NCBI RefSeq assembly: GCF_900113445.1
Contig: NZ_FOPJ01000005.1
Location: 1-64,000, forward strand
DNA length: 64,000 nt
Origin: Corynebacterium spheniscorum
GTDB lineage: Bacteria; Actinomycetota; Actinomycetes; Mycobacteriales; Mycobacteriaceae
Direction of reading: 5' to 3'
The translations under genes were made by a program, and so were the position numbers. The first letter of the stretch is position 1, and each line of letters opens with the position of its first letter. The notes beneath the pieces were generated by a model. That model had not been told where the DNA came from. It made no database searches and worked only from the letters and a program-made list of their open reading frames with translations. Of the stretch, positions 39,690-48,211 are shown piece by piece.

Positions 39690-42244
39690 TGCGCGGCCTC
39701 GTCCCAGTTCTTGCCAACCCCAGCAGAAACCTCCAGCGGCACTGAAAGCTCAATGGCGGCATCCATCTCGCGTTCAATCAAGGCCTTCACTTCGTCGAGC
39801 TCACCCGGGGCCACTTCCACCACTAATTCATCGTGGACTTGGAGGAGCACGCGAGACTTCTTCCCCTTCAAGCAGCGATCCACCCGGATCATGGCCACCT
39901 TAATAATGTCTGCAGCAGTACCTTGGATCGGCGCATTCAAGGCTGCACGCTCAGCATTTTCACGGGCCACACGGTTGGTGGAGTTCAGCTCCGGCAGATA
40001 ACGCCGACGCCCAAAGAGCGTTTCGGTATACCCCAGTTTGCGGGCCTGCTCCACTACCTCCGCGAGATAACGCTGTACTCCACCGAAGCGCTCGAAATAG
40101 GACTCCATAATCTTCTTCGCTTCGGCTGGTGCGATGGAGAGCTGTTGCGCCAGACCATAAGCAGAAAGGCCATACACCAGGCCATAGGACATGGCCTTTA
40201 CGCGACGCCGCAGCTCTGGGGTCACGCCATCGATCGGCACATCGAAGACCTTCGAACCCACATAGTTGTGGAGGTCCTCGCCAGCGATATAGGCCTCAAT
40301 CAACCCGGGGTCCTGGGAAAGGTGCGCCATCACACGCATTTCAATCTGCGAGTAGTCCGCCGTCAATAGGCATTCATAGCCTTCGGAGACAATAAAGGCG
40401 GAGCGAATATCACGGCCGGTCACAGTACGCACCGGAATATTCTGCATATTCGGTTCCGTGGAGCTGAGACGGCCAGTGGACGCCACCGTTTGATTGAAGG
40501 TGGTGTGGATCCGCCCGGACTCCCCTGCCTTCACCAAACCATCAAGGGTGGTCTTCATCTTTTGGTATTCCCGATAAGCCAACAGGTGGTCAAGGAAGGG
40601 ATGTGGATTATTCACCGCCAGCTGCTCAATTTCCTTCGCAGCCGTGGAATACCCCGTCTTCGTCTTCTTCGTCTTCGGCAATCCCAAGGTCTCAAAGAGG
40701 ACCACCTGCAATTGCTTCGGGCTCGCCAGGTTCAGCTTCGGATCACCGGCTTGTTCGCGTGCCGCACTCACCTCCGCCTCAGATTTTTCAGCAAAGGAAT
40801 CCCGCAAGGTGGTGAGCTTCTCCAAATCCACCGCAATACCGGCGGCCTCCATCCGCGCAAGAATAAAGGCCAGCGGCAACTCTAGGTCAGAGTAAAGCTC
40901 GTAGGCTTCAATATCTTGAAGCTGCGTCACCAGCTCCGGGACTAGTTCGGCAATCGCTGCGGCTTCCTCCACCAAGTTCTCCGCCAGCTGGCGTTGCATA
41001 TGGCGTTGGAATACATCAGCCAAACCATAGGCACGTTGCCCTGGGCGCAGTAGATATGCGGCCAACTCGGTGTCATGCACCACCCCACCGAGTTCATAAC
41101 CTAACTCCCGGAACTCATGCCATAGAGCCTTCGCGCCATGCACATACTTAGGTGCCTTTGCCAACCAAGCAGAAAAGGCCTTATCTTCTTCTGGCTCCAG
41201 CTCATCAAGCTTGAAGGTGGTGGCCACCTGCCCCGCTACCAGCGCCACTTCCTGCTCTTTAAGGGCCAGTGCCGTACCTTCTTGGCCGTATTTCTCCAAC
41301 CAATCGATACCAATATTCTTCACCGCCACATCCACTGCTGGTTTGGGCTCTACTTTCACCCCGAAGCTCGCCAGCACTCGCTGCCGAAGGGTATCGCCGA
41401 ATTGCAGCTGATCGAATTTCGCGGAAACCTCATCAACATCCGGTTCCTCGCGGTGAACATCCTCCAGCCCAAACTGCAGGTCCGTCACCATGGCCGTCAG
41501 GTCACGGTTCATCAACACCTGGTCAATGCGCTCCCGCAGATTCTCTCCAGCTTGGCCGGTGATCTCATCGGCATGCTCAATCAAGCCCTCTAGCGAACCG
41601 TATTTCACGATCCACTTTTCGGCGGTTTTTTGACCCACCCGCGGAATGGAAGGCAAGTTATCCGAAGGGTCACCGCGTAATGCGGCATAGTCCGGGTACT
41701 GCGCCGGAGTTAGCCCATACTTTTCCTTCACCGCTTCTGGCGTGAAGTGCTCAAGCTTCGACACGCCCTGCTTCGGGAAGAGCACCGTGGTGTCCTTATC
41801 CACTAATTGGAAATAATCGCGGTCACCGGTAACCACCTTGATGTCATAGGTGCCCCGTGCCTTGGTCACCAAGGTCGCAATAATGTCATCGGCTTCATAA
41901 TCCTCCTTCTCCAAGGTTTGAATGCCGAGTGCTTGAAGCATCTCCTTAATTAAGGGCACCTGTCCCTTGAATTCCTCCGGGGTCGCATCGCGTTGCGCCT
42001 TGTATTCGGGGAACATATCGGTGCGGAAGGTCTTGCGCCCCACATCGAAAGCTACCGCCATATGCGTCGGCTCGATTTCCTTCACGATATTCGAGAGCAT
42101 CGATAAGAAGCCGTACACCGCGTTGGTGTGCTGACCTCCCGTGGTCGAAAAATTCTCTTTTGGCAGAGCGTAGAAAGCTCGGAAAGCCATCGAGTGTCCA
42201 TCAATGAGCAGCAGCGTTTCAGATTTCTTCACGCCCTTGAGCAT
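39686..42244 (-). CDS. polA: DNA polymerase I
   Basis: This 852-residue enzyme acts in Okazaki-fragment processing and repair. It has an N-terminal 5'-3' exonuclease (LLLIDGHSMAFRAFYAL, residues about 8-290), a middle 3'-5' exonuclease-like domain that appears to lack the usual catalytic acidic residues (about 300-460) and the polymerase domain with DYSQIEMRVMAHLS, RRRVKAMSYGLVYG and LLQVHDELV. It would therefore lack proofreading, as in related actinobacteria. It starts at an ATG without a clear Shine-Dalgarno, 49 bases from the divergent tRNA-Leu. Confidence 0.97.
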   Translation of the reverse strand: MLKGVKKSETLLLIDGHSMAFRAFYALPKENFSTTGGQHTNAVYGFLSMLSNIVKEIEPTHMAVAFDVGRKTFRTDMFPEYKAQRDATPEEFKGQVPLIKEMLQALGIQTLEKEDYEADDIIATLVTKARGTYDIKVVTGDRDYFQLVDKDTTVLFPKQGVSKLEHFTPEAVKEKYGLTPAQYPDYAALRGDPSDNLPSIPRVGQKTAEKWIVKYGSLEGLIEHADEITGQAGENLRERIDQVLMNRDLTAMVTDLQFGLEDVHREEPDVDEVSAKFDQLQFGDTLRQRVLASFGVKVEPKPAVDVAVKNIGIDWLEKYGQEGTALALKEQEVALVAGQVATTFKLDELEPEEDKAFSAWLAKAPKYVHGAKALWHEFRELGYELGGVVHDTELAAYLLRPGQRAYGLADVFQRHMQRQLAENLVEEAAAIAELVPELVTQLQDIEAYELYSDLELPLAFILARMEAAGIAVDLEKLTTLRDSFAEKSEAEVSAAREQAGDPKLNLASPKQLQVVLFETLGLPKTKKTKTGYSTAAKEIEQLAVNNPHPFLDHLLAYREYQKMKTTLDGLVKAGESGRIHTTFNQTVASTGRLSSTEPNMQNIPVRTVTGRDIRSAFIVSEGYECLLTADYSQIEMRVMAHLSQDPGLIEAYIAGEDLHNYVGSKVFDVPIDGVTPELRRRVKAMSYGLVYGLSAYGLAQQLSIAPAEAKKIMESYFERFGGVQRYLAEVVEQARKLGYTETLFGRRRYLPELNSTNRVARENAERAALNAPIQGTAADIIKVAMIRVDRCLKGKKSRVLLQVHDELVVEVAPGELDEVKALIEREMDAAIELSVPLEVSAGVGKNWDEAAH

Positions 42245-42274
42245 AGCGAGTGGTGATTTTTGAAGTAAGTGCGC

Positions 42275-42280
42275 TACACT
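42275..42280 (+). promoter_or_regulatory. tRNA-Leu promoter -10 candidate
   Basis: TACACT lies 14 bases before the tRNA 5' end. A matching -35 is weak (GGTGAT 17 bases upstream). It sits in the 49-base divergent interval between polA and the tRNA. Confidence 0.35.
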
Positions 42281-42293
42281 CCTTTCTCGGTAA

Positions 42294-42370
42294 GCCCCAG
42301 TAGCCCAATTGGCAGAGGCAACGGATTCAAAACCCGTCCAGTGTGAGTTCGAGTCTCACCTGGGGCACCA
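42294..42370 (+). tRNA. tRNA-Leu (CAA), short variable arm, CCA encoded
   Basis: The sequence folds as a cloverleaf: acceptor stem GCCCCAG/CTGGGGC, D arm GCC...GGC, anticodon loop TTCAAAA with anticodon CAA (42328-42330), T arm GTGAG-TTCGAGT-CTCAC and an encoded 3' ACCA. The anticodon stem ACGGA/CCCGT has one A-C mismatch next to the loop. The variable arm is only five bases (CCAGT), while leucine tRNAs normally have a long one; I recall a similar short CAA tRNA in mycobacteria. Leucine identity is read from the anticodon only. Confidence 0.85.
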
Positions 42371-42388
42371 AGACCCCCAAAGGAAACG

Positions 42389-43135
42389 ATGAGAGTCGCA
42401 GATATTGCCCGCGGCGCTGCTATCGGCGCAGCTGAGCTGGTGCCCGGAGTATCCGGGGGCACCATTGCCTTAATCCTCGGCATTTATGAAAAAGCCCTCG
42501 CTCAAGGCGATCTCCTCCTCCGCTCCCCCAAAAAAGTTGATTGGCGCTTCCTCCTAAGCGTCGCCATCGGCATGCTGGGAGCGGTCTTCTTACTCTCCAA
42601 GCCACTGCACTTCTTCGTGGTGGAGTACCCACAGCTCGCCAATGCCCTCTTCTTCGGCATGGTCGCCGCATCCCTTCGCGTCCCCATCACCATGGCGGAG
42701 CGCCCGCATATTATCCCGGGGTTAATCGCCGCGGCCCTCACCTTCTTCTCGGTCGGTGCTTCAGCTCAACTCACCCCTTCGCATCTCACCATCTTCTTCG
42801 CAGCCATGGTCGCCATCTGCGCATTGGTTTTACCCGGGGTGTCCGGCAGTTTCATCCTCTTAGCCCTTGGTCTGTACGAGCCAGTGATCGGCGCGGTAGC
42901 GAATCACAACTTCACCACCCTCGGTGTTTTCGCCGCTGGTGCACTCTTAGGCATTGTCTTCTTCGTCCGCGGTTTGAACTGGGCCTTAGAGCATCATCGC
43001 GACCTCACCTTGTGGATCATGGCCGGCCTCATGCTGGGTTCGCTGCGCGTTCTCTGGCCAGAGTTCAGCGTCGCTAGTGTCGCCATGCTCCTTTTAGGCG
43101 TGGTCGTGGTCAGTGCGCTTACCCGCACACGTTAA
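42389..43135 (+). CDS. DUF368 membrane protein (PopT-like C55-P translocase)
   Basis: This 248-residue polytopic membrane protein carries the two signature repeats of DUF368: AELVPGVSGGTIALILGIYE (about residue 16) and VLPGVSGSFILLALGLYEPV (about residue 151), which is an internal inverted duplication. DUF368 proteins have been shown in other bacteria to recycle undecaprenyl phosphate across the membrane for cell-wall synthesis. The role here is inferred from that family. A AAAGGA site precedes the ATG, and the tRNA-Leu ends 18 bases upstream. Confidence 0.88.
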   Translation: MRVADIARGAAIGAAELVPGVSGGTIALILGIYEKALAQGDLLLRSPKKVDWRFLLSVAIGMLGAVFLLSKPLHFFVVEYPQLANALFFGMVAASLRVPITMAERPHIIPGLIAAALTFFSVGASAQLTPSHLTIFFAAMVAICALVLPGVSGSFILLALGLYEPVIGAVANHNFTTLGVFAAGALLGIVFFVRGLNWALEHHRDLTLWIMAGLMLGSLRVLWPEFSVASVAMLLLGVVVVSALTRTR

Positions 43136-43146
43136 AATGCCCGTTT

Positions 43147-44031
43147 ATGTCATTCATACGCGCTGCTAGTGCGTTGCTCCTCCTTGGGCTCTGTAGCGCC
43201 TGCGTCACCAATGAAGAGCAAGGCACCCCAGAAGGCTGGTCGCAGATCACCCCGGACGTAGTTCCGGAGATCGCCGCCATGGTGCCCGCGGATATCGCAG
43301 CTCGCGGCACTCTCACAGTCGGCACCAACCCACCCTTTGCCCCCTTCGAATTCAAGAATTCTGCCGGCAATATCATCGGCCTGGAACTCGACCTCATCCA
43401 CGCGGCTGCCGCCGTCATGGGCCTGGAATCCCAACCCGTCCAACAGGATTTCTCCATGATCCTCCCGGCCGTCACCTCCGGGTCCCTCGACGCCGGTGCT
43501 TCGGGTTTCACTGACACCGATGAGCGTCGCAAGAACTACGACTTCGTCGATTTCCTCTACGCCGGTGTCCAATGGGCCCAACAACCCGGTTCCAATGTAG
43601 ACCCCGATAATGCCTGCGGCCTCACCGTCGCAGTCCAACGCACCACCGTTTCCGACACCGAAGATGTGCGCCCGAAGTCGGAAGAGTGCGAAGCCCAAGG
43701 TAAAGCCCCCATCAAGGTGCTCGCCTATGACACCTCCGATACCGCCGCCACTGCCCTCGTGCTTGGCCGCGCCGATGCGTTCTCCGCGGACTCCCCGATT
43801 ACCGCCTGGGCGGTGGAACGATCCGGCGGCAAGATGGAGCTCACCGGCGAAATGTTCCAAGCAGCCCCCTATGGCTGGCCGGTCCCCAAAGATTCTGAGC
43901 TCGGCCCCGCGCTGGCCGCTGCTCTCCAACACCTGATTGACACCGGGGATTATGCACGCATCCTCGGCCAATGGAATATCCATGAGGGCTACCTTGAGCA
44001 CGCCCTGATCAACGAAGAGGCCATCAAATGA
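43147..44031 (+). CDS. polar amino acid ABC transporter substrate-binding lipoprotein
   Basis: This 294-residue protein has a short signal peptide ending in LCSAC (lipobox-like, Cys19) and a family 3 solute-binding domain: GTLTVGTNPPFAPFEFKN, IIGLELDLIHAAA, PAVTSGSLDAGASGFTDT and a closing LIDTGDYARILGQWN. It would capture an amino acid outside the membrane and deliver it to the permease encoded directly downstream (ATGA overlap). The amino acid is unknown; the family includes glutamine, cystine and basic amino acid binders. Confidence 0.9.
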   Translation: MSFIRAASALLLLGLCSACVTNEEQGTPEGWSQITPDVVPEIAAMVPADIAARGTLTVGTNPPFAPFEFKNSAGNIIGLELDLIHAAAAVMGLESQPVQQDFSMILPAVTSGSLDAGASGFTDTDERRKNYDFVDFLYAGVQWAQQPGSNVDPDNACGLTVAVQRTTVSDTEDVRPKSEECEAQGKAPIKVLAYDTSDTAATALVLGRADAFSADSPITAWAVERSGGKMELTGEMFQAAPYGWPVPKDSELGPALAAALQHLIDTGDYARILGQWNIHEGYLEHALINEEAIK

Positions 44032-44933
44032 CCCAACCTGCCCCCATCCAAGCCAAACCCCTCCGCCACCCCGGGCGCTGGGTCGCGGCCGCCATTATTC
44101 TCGCCCTCGCTGTCTTATTCGTCATTGACGCCCTCGGCCGCGATTATGGCTGGGCCACTTACCGGGCCTATCTCTTCGACACCCGCATCGCCATGGCCGC
44201 GGTCCACACCATCGCCATCACGGTGCTCGCCATGATTATCGGTGTCGTCCTCGGTTGCGTCCTTGCGATCATGCGGATGTCCCCCAACCCCATCTTGCGC
44301 GGTGTTTCCTGGGTGTTCCTCTGGATTTTCCGTGGCACTCCGGTCTATGTGCAGCTCGTTTTCTGGGGCCTGGTCGGCTGGATCTATAAGAGCATCAACC
44401 TTGGTTTCACTGAAGTTTCCCTCGAGGGCGTGCTCTCCAATACCTTCTTCCTCGCGGTCCTGGGCCTAGGTCTTAATGAAGGCGCCTACATGGCCGAAAT
44501 CGTGCGCTCCGGCATCCAGGCCGTCCCCGAGGGCCAGATGGAAGCCTCCAAGGCCTTGGGCATGAATTGGTGGCTGACCATGCGCCGCACTATCCTCCCC
44601 CAAGCCATGCGCATCATCATCCCACCCACCGGCAATGAGTTCATCTCGCTGCTCAAAACCACCTCGCTGGTCGTGGCCGTCCCTTATTCCATGGAGCTTT
44701 ATGGCCGCTCCATCGATATCGCCAACGCGCTTTTCGAACCCGTCCCCCTTCTCTTGGTCGCCGCCACCTGGTATCTCGCCATCACCTCCATCTTGATGGT
44801 CGGCCAGCACTACCTCGAAAAGTTCTATGAGAAGGGCGCCACCAAGAACCTCACCGCCCGCCAACTCGCCGCCCTGGCGGATGCCGAAGGATCCCTCCCC
44901 GGCAACGTCGCTATTGTTCCGGAAGGTAAATAA
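44028..44933 (+). CDS. polar amino acid ABC transporter permease
   Basis: This 301-residue permease of the HisMQ type has an N-terminal helix (about 18-37), an added loop, and a core of five helices with the EAA-loop sequence [29 protein letters not shown]... (about residues 163-200). The C-terminal 35 residues are hydrophilic. A single permease gene suggests a homodimeric channel. It overlaps the substrate-binding gene at its start and the ATPase start at its end (TAATG), so the three genes form one operon. Confidence 0.92.
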   Translation: MTQPAPIQAKPLRHPGRWVAAAIILALAVLFVIDALGRDYGWATYRAYLFDTRIAMAAVHTIAITVLAMIIGVVLGCVLAIMRMSPNPILRGVSWVFLWIFRGTPVYVQLVFWGLVGWIYKSINLGFTEVSLEGVLSNTFFLAVLGLGLNEGAYMAEIVRSGIQAVPEGQMEASKALGMNWWLTMRRTILPQAMRIIIPPTGNEFISLLKTTSLVVAVPYSMELYGRSIDIANALFEPVPLLLVAATWYLAITSILMVGQHYLEKFYEKGATKNLTARQLAALADAEGSLPGNVAIVPEGK

Positions 44934-45691
44934 TGACTCTCATGATTGACGCCCGCCAGGTGTGCAAAAACTTCGGGCAACTCCAGGTCCTCAAAGGCAT
45001 CGACATGGAGGTCCCCGCCGGCACCGTCACCTGCCTCATCGGGCCCTCCGGCTCCGGCAAATCCACCTTCCTCCGCTGCGTCAACCACCTGGAAAAGGTC
45101 AACGCCGGCCGCCTCTACGTCGATGGCGAACTCATCGGCTACCGCGAACGCGACGGTGTCCTCTACGAAATCTCCGCCAAGGATGCCGCCCGCCAACGCG
45201 CCGACATCGGCATGGTTTTCCAACAATTCAATCTTTTCCCGCACCGCACCGTGCTGGAAAACATCATTGAAGCCCCCGTCCACGTCAAAGGCATCTCCCT
45301 CGAGGAAGCCAAATCCACCGCCATGGAGCTCCTCGAGCAGGTCGGCCTCGCCCACAAAGCCGACGCCTACCCCATGCAACTATCCGGTGGCCAGCAACAA
45401 CGCGTCGCCATCGCCCGCGCCGTTGCCATGAAACCCAAGCTCATGCTCTTCGACGAGCCCACCTCCGCCCTCGATCCCGAGCTCGTCGGCGAAGTCCTCC
45501 GCGTCATGCGCAATCTCGCCGAGCAGGGTATGACCATGCTCGTCGTCACCCACGAAATCGGTTTCGCCCGCGAAGTCGCAGATCAAGTCATCTTTATGGA
45601 CGGTGGAGTGGTTGTGGAAAAAGGAACCCCCGAAATTCTCGATAACCCCTCCCACCAGCGCACTAAGGATTTCCTCTCCAGCCTCCTCTAA
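44933..45691 (+). CDS. polar amino acid ABC transporter ATP-binding protein
   Basis: This 252-residue ATPase has Walker [10 protein letters not shown] (about residues 37-45), Q-loop FQQFNLFPH, signature [14 protein letters not shown], Walker [15 protein letters not shown] and H-loop VVTHEIGF. It energises the importer encoded by the two preceding genes. The ATG at 44933 overlaps the permease stop; an in-frame ATG three codons later is an alternative start. Confidence 0.95.
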   Translation: MTLMIDARQVCKNFGQLQVLKGIDMEVPAGTVTCLIGPSGSGKSTFLRCVNHLEKVNAGRLYVDGELIGYRERDGVLYEISAKDAARQRADIGMVFQQFNLFPHRTVLENIIEAPVHVKGISLEEAKSTAMELLEQVGLAHKADAYPMQLSGGQQQRVAIARAVAMKPKLMLFDEPTSALDPELVGEVLRVMRNLAEQGMTMLVVTHEIGFAREVADQVIFMDGGVVVEKGTPEILDNPSHQRTKDFLSSLL

Positions 45692-45730
45692 AAGTTATCC
45701 ACAGGCCCCCGCCACCGCCCTAGCGCCCCA

Positions 45731-45752
45731 CGAACCCCACCCCTAGGGTTCG
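45731..45752. repeat. inverted repeat before the HNH gene
   Basis: CGAACCC (45731-45737) and GGGTTCG (45746-45752) form a perfect 7-bp hairpin four bases upstream of the HNH gene's ATG. It would hide the translation start or could be an operator. A lone TTATCCACA (DnaA-box type) lies at 45695-45703. Confidence 0.55.
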
Positions 45753-45756
45753 CGGC

Positions 45757-46929
45757 ATGAGCAATTATTTCACCGTCTCCACAGACTCTCCTAGAGCACG
45801 CGCTTTCCGAGATCTGGTGCGAGCCACGCTAGGTTTCTGGCGGGGGCTGCAGCTTAGGGAAGAGCAAGACCGCGACCTGGAAATCCGGAGTTTGAGTTCC
45901 GATACCGGACTCTCCCGCGGCGTTATCGTCTCCAACCTCAACGCAGTCGCACGCCTAAACAGCCTCCCCACCCTCGACGCGCACAATAACGAGCACAATC
46001 TCCTGGACCTCCCCCGCCTGATCGCCATCGATCTAGCGCTGGTGGGCACCGACGAGAAACTCATCCCCGAGGTCGATCAACGCCTCACCGAGTTCCTCAC
46101 CCCCACCCGCCCCAACCAGGTCCTTCCTTCCGCGGAAAGAATCAAGCGGCACATCCACAACATCATCGCTATGCTTGATCCGGAGATCAGCCCAACCCCA
46201 CCTCCCGAACTCAGCGATTCCGTCACTGTGCGCAACCACCCCGATGGTTCCGCCAACTTCAGTCTCAATATGAACGGCGAGCAAGCCCACGAAATTCAAT
46301 CCGTGGTCGCCAAGCACGCCGAAAAGACCGGTACCACCCACGCCGAAGCCCTCCTCGGCCTCGTGCACGGCGACACTCCTCCGACCGTGGTCCTCAACCT
46401 CTACCGCGCCAAGGACGTTGATAACGCCCCCGTCTTCTGCCACCCCGTCGGCTGGCTCGACGACGACACCGCCGAAAAGCTCCTCAAGCGCGTCACCAAG
46501 GTTCGCGACCTCGACGAAGTCAAACAGGAAAATAACCCGGCCTACTCAGCGTCCGAATCCCAACGCGTCTACCTCAATGGCCGCGATGGCACCTGCCGTT
46601 GGCCGGGCTGCACCATCAACGCCCTCCACACCCAAAAGGACCACCGCATCAACCACGCCGATGGCGGGCCCACGCATGTCGATAACCTCGCATGCCTCTG
46701 CACCCACCACCACAACATCAAGACCGACACCCGCGCCTTCTATGTGCTCGACCCCCATAGCGGAGAAGCAGCTTTCCTCTTCTCCGATGGCACCTGGGCA
46801 TGGTCTTCCGCCGAAGGCCCCCTCGGTCACGGCGCGAAACGGTGGGTTCAAACCTTCGCCCAGCATCGCACCACCCGAGAAAAGCGGGCCCGCGATGCCA
46901 AGCGAGATAAAAGTACCCCGAACTTCTAG
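45757..46929 (+). CDS. DUF222/HNH endonuclease-domain protein
   Basis: This 390-residue protein has an N-terminal helical DUF222-like region (about residues 1-230) and a C-terminal HNH nuclease domain: YLNGRDGTCRWPGCT (zinc-binding cysteines), KDHRINHADGGPTHVDNLACLCTHHHNIK with the catalytic His and Asn and final His pair. Such proteins (related to mycobacterial 13E12 repeat products) are multicopy in actinobacteria and their biological role is unknown. The stop shares CTAG with the convergent coaD stop. Confidence 0.9.
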   Translation: MSNYFTVSTDSPRARAFRDLVRATLGFWRGLQLREEQDRDLEIRSLSSDTGLSRGVIVSNLNAVARLNSLPTLDAHNNEHNLLDLPRLIAIDLALVGTDEKLIPEVDQRLTEFLTPTRPNQVLPSAERIKRHIHNIIAMLDPEISPTPPPELSDSVTVRNHPDGSANFSLNMNGEQAHEIQSVVAKHAEKTGTTHAEALLGLVHGDTPPTVVLNLYRAKDVDNAPVFCHPVGWLDDDTAEKLLKRVTKVRDLDEVKQENNPAYSASESQRVYLNGRDGTCRWPGCTINALHTQKDHRINHADGGPTHVDNLACLCTHHHNIKTDTRAFYVLDPHSGEAAFLFSDGTWAWSSAEGPLGHGAKRWVQTFAQHRTTREKRARDAKRDKSTPNF

Positions 46930-47402
46930 TGGTGGTACTTAGTCTCTACCGCTTTTGCCACCGGCGCCGGCAATAACCCCGACACATCGCCACCGTACTT
47001 GACAACCTCTTTCACCAAGGTGGAGGAGACATAGCCAAATTGCGGATCGGTGAAAAGGAAGAAGGTATCCACGCCACTTAGCCGACGATTCATCTGGGCC
47101 ATGGGCAACTCATACTCATAGTCCAGGGAGCTTCGCAGCCCTTTCACCAAAGCGGTGATGCCATGCTTCGTCGTGTAATCCACCAGCAAACCCGACCACC
47201 AATCCACGGTGATGTGCGGGTGATCAGCCGTGCACTCACGAATAAGGTCCATGCGCTCTTCCAAGCTAAACAACCCAGACTGCTTATTCGGGTTGCCGGT
47301 CACCAACACCACCACTTCCCCGAACTGGTCTGCAGCACGACGGAAGATATCAAGGTGCCCCATAGTCACCGGGTCAAAGGATCCTGGGCAAACGACTTTC
47401 AT
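46926..47402 (-). CDS. coaD: phosphopantetheine adenylyltransferase
   Basis: This is the fourth step of CoA synthesis, transferring AMP from ATP to 4'-phosphopantetheine. The 158-residue nucleotidyltransferase begins CPGSFDPVTMGHLDIFRRAA with the (H/T)xGH motif and has RSSLDYEYELPMAQMNRRL and TDPQFGYVSSTLVKE. Its start overlaps the rsmD stop by four bases, a conserved pair in bacteria. Confidence 0.97.
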   Translation of the reverse strand: MKVVCPGSFDPVTMGHLDIFRRAADQFGEVVVLVTGNPNKQSGLFSLEERMDLIRECTADHPHITVDWWSGLLVDYTTKHGITALVKGLRSSLDYEYELPMAQMNRRLSGVDTFFLFTDPQFGYVSSTLVKEVVKYGGDVSGLLPAPVAKAVETKYHH

Positions 47403-47977
47403 GAGTTCTCCTGGTGATAAACGGCCATGTCCATTCGGGCGATGCCGTAAGTACGTTTCTTCAGCTTCTGGGTAGTCGGCTCATATCCTTCTGGCCACGC
47501 AGTTTCTGATGAAGACACATGCCTTTCCACCACCACTGCAGCACCATCAAGCAAGGCCGGCTTCAACGCTTCCAGCATCTCCACCACCGCTTCATCAGCC
47601 AACTCGTAGGGGGGATCCGCAAGTACCATGCCAAAGTGATTTCTTGGTGCACCCGCTAAATATGTCGAGGCTTTAGCTTCCACCACGCTGACATGTGGGT
47701 GCCCCACCACCTCAGCGTTCTTACGCATGATCTCGCAGGCCTTTCGGTGATCATCCACCAACACCACCGAGGAAGCCCCCCTCGAGGCGGCCTCGAGGCC
47801 CAAGGCTCCGGAGCCTGCAAAGAGATCCAATACATTGCGTCCCTCAAACCCGAAGCGCACCTGAAGTGAAGAAAAAAGCCCTTCCCTAGCGCGATCCGAG
47901 GTCGGCCTCGTGCCGCCCGGCGGGACGCTGATCTTTCTCCCCCGGGCCAGTCCGCTAATAATTCGTGTCTTTCCCAC
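47399..47977 (-). CDS. rsmD: 16S rRNA (guanine966-N2)-methyltransferase
   Basis: This 192-residue SAM methyltransferase modifies 16S rRNA. It begins TRIISGLARGRKISVPPG, has motif I LDLFAGSGALGLEAASRGA, and the N6/N2-amino catalytic motif LADPPYEL. It overlaps coaD and lies immediately after the biotinyl-domain gene, sharing its last base. Confidence 0.95.
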   Translation of the reverse strand: MGKTRIISGLARGRKISVPPGGTRPTSDRAREGLFSSLQVRFGFEGRNVLDLFAGSGALGLEAASRGASSVVLVDDHRKACEIMRKNAEVVGHPHVSVVEAKASTYLAGAPRNHFGMVLADPPYELADEAVVEMLEALKPALLDGAAVVVERHVSSSETAWPEGYEPTTQKLKKRTYGIARMDMAVYHQENS

Positions 47978-48189
47978 TAGCTTTCCTCCAGCACGATCAA
48001 GACGTCGCCACCAGCAACATCCGCATAGTTTTCACAGAGCAATTCCTTGACCACACCAGGACCAGGAGAGGGGATCGGGGCTTCGAGTTTCACCGCTTCG
48101 ACGCTTGCCAACACCATCCCGGTGTCGACCTTATCGCCGGGTTTGACGCGGTAGTGGATGATGCCCGCGAAGGGAGCACAGATTCTCAT
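47977..48189 (-). CDS. stand-alone biotinyl/lipoyl-attachment domain protein
   Basis: This 70-residue protein is a single biotinyl-lipoyl fold: APFAGIIHYRVKPGDKVDTGMVLASVEAVKLEAPIPSPGPGVVKEL. The candidate attachment lysine is in EAVKLEA, whereas biotin carriers usually have EAMKM(E). It is not next to a carboxylase gene but between recG and rsmD. It may serve as an extra biotin carrier for an acyl-CoA or other carboxylase encoded elsewhere; whether it is modified is unknown. I set the ATG at 48189; a TTG three codons upstream is in frame. Confidence 0.85.
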   Translation of the reverse strand: MRICAPFAGIIHYRVKPGDKVDTGMVLASVEAVKLEAPIPSPGPGVVKELLCENYADVAGGDVLIVLEES

Positions 48190-48211
48190 GAGTGCCAAGG
48201 GTATCGCACAG

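Noticed and set aside
45695..45703. Replication origin at the DnaA-like nonamer
   Set aside because: A single box without a cluster, AT-rich unwinding region or dnaA/dnaN neighbours does not make an origin.
45757..46929. Mobile element or homing nuclease
   Set aside because: DUF222-HNH genes are common chromosomal multicopy genes in actinobacteria; no terminal repeats, integrase or intron features surround this one.
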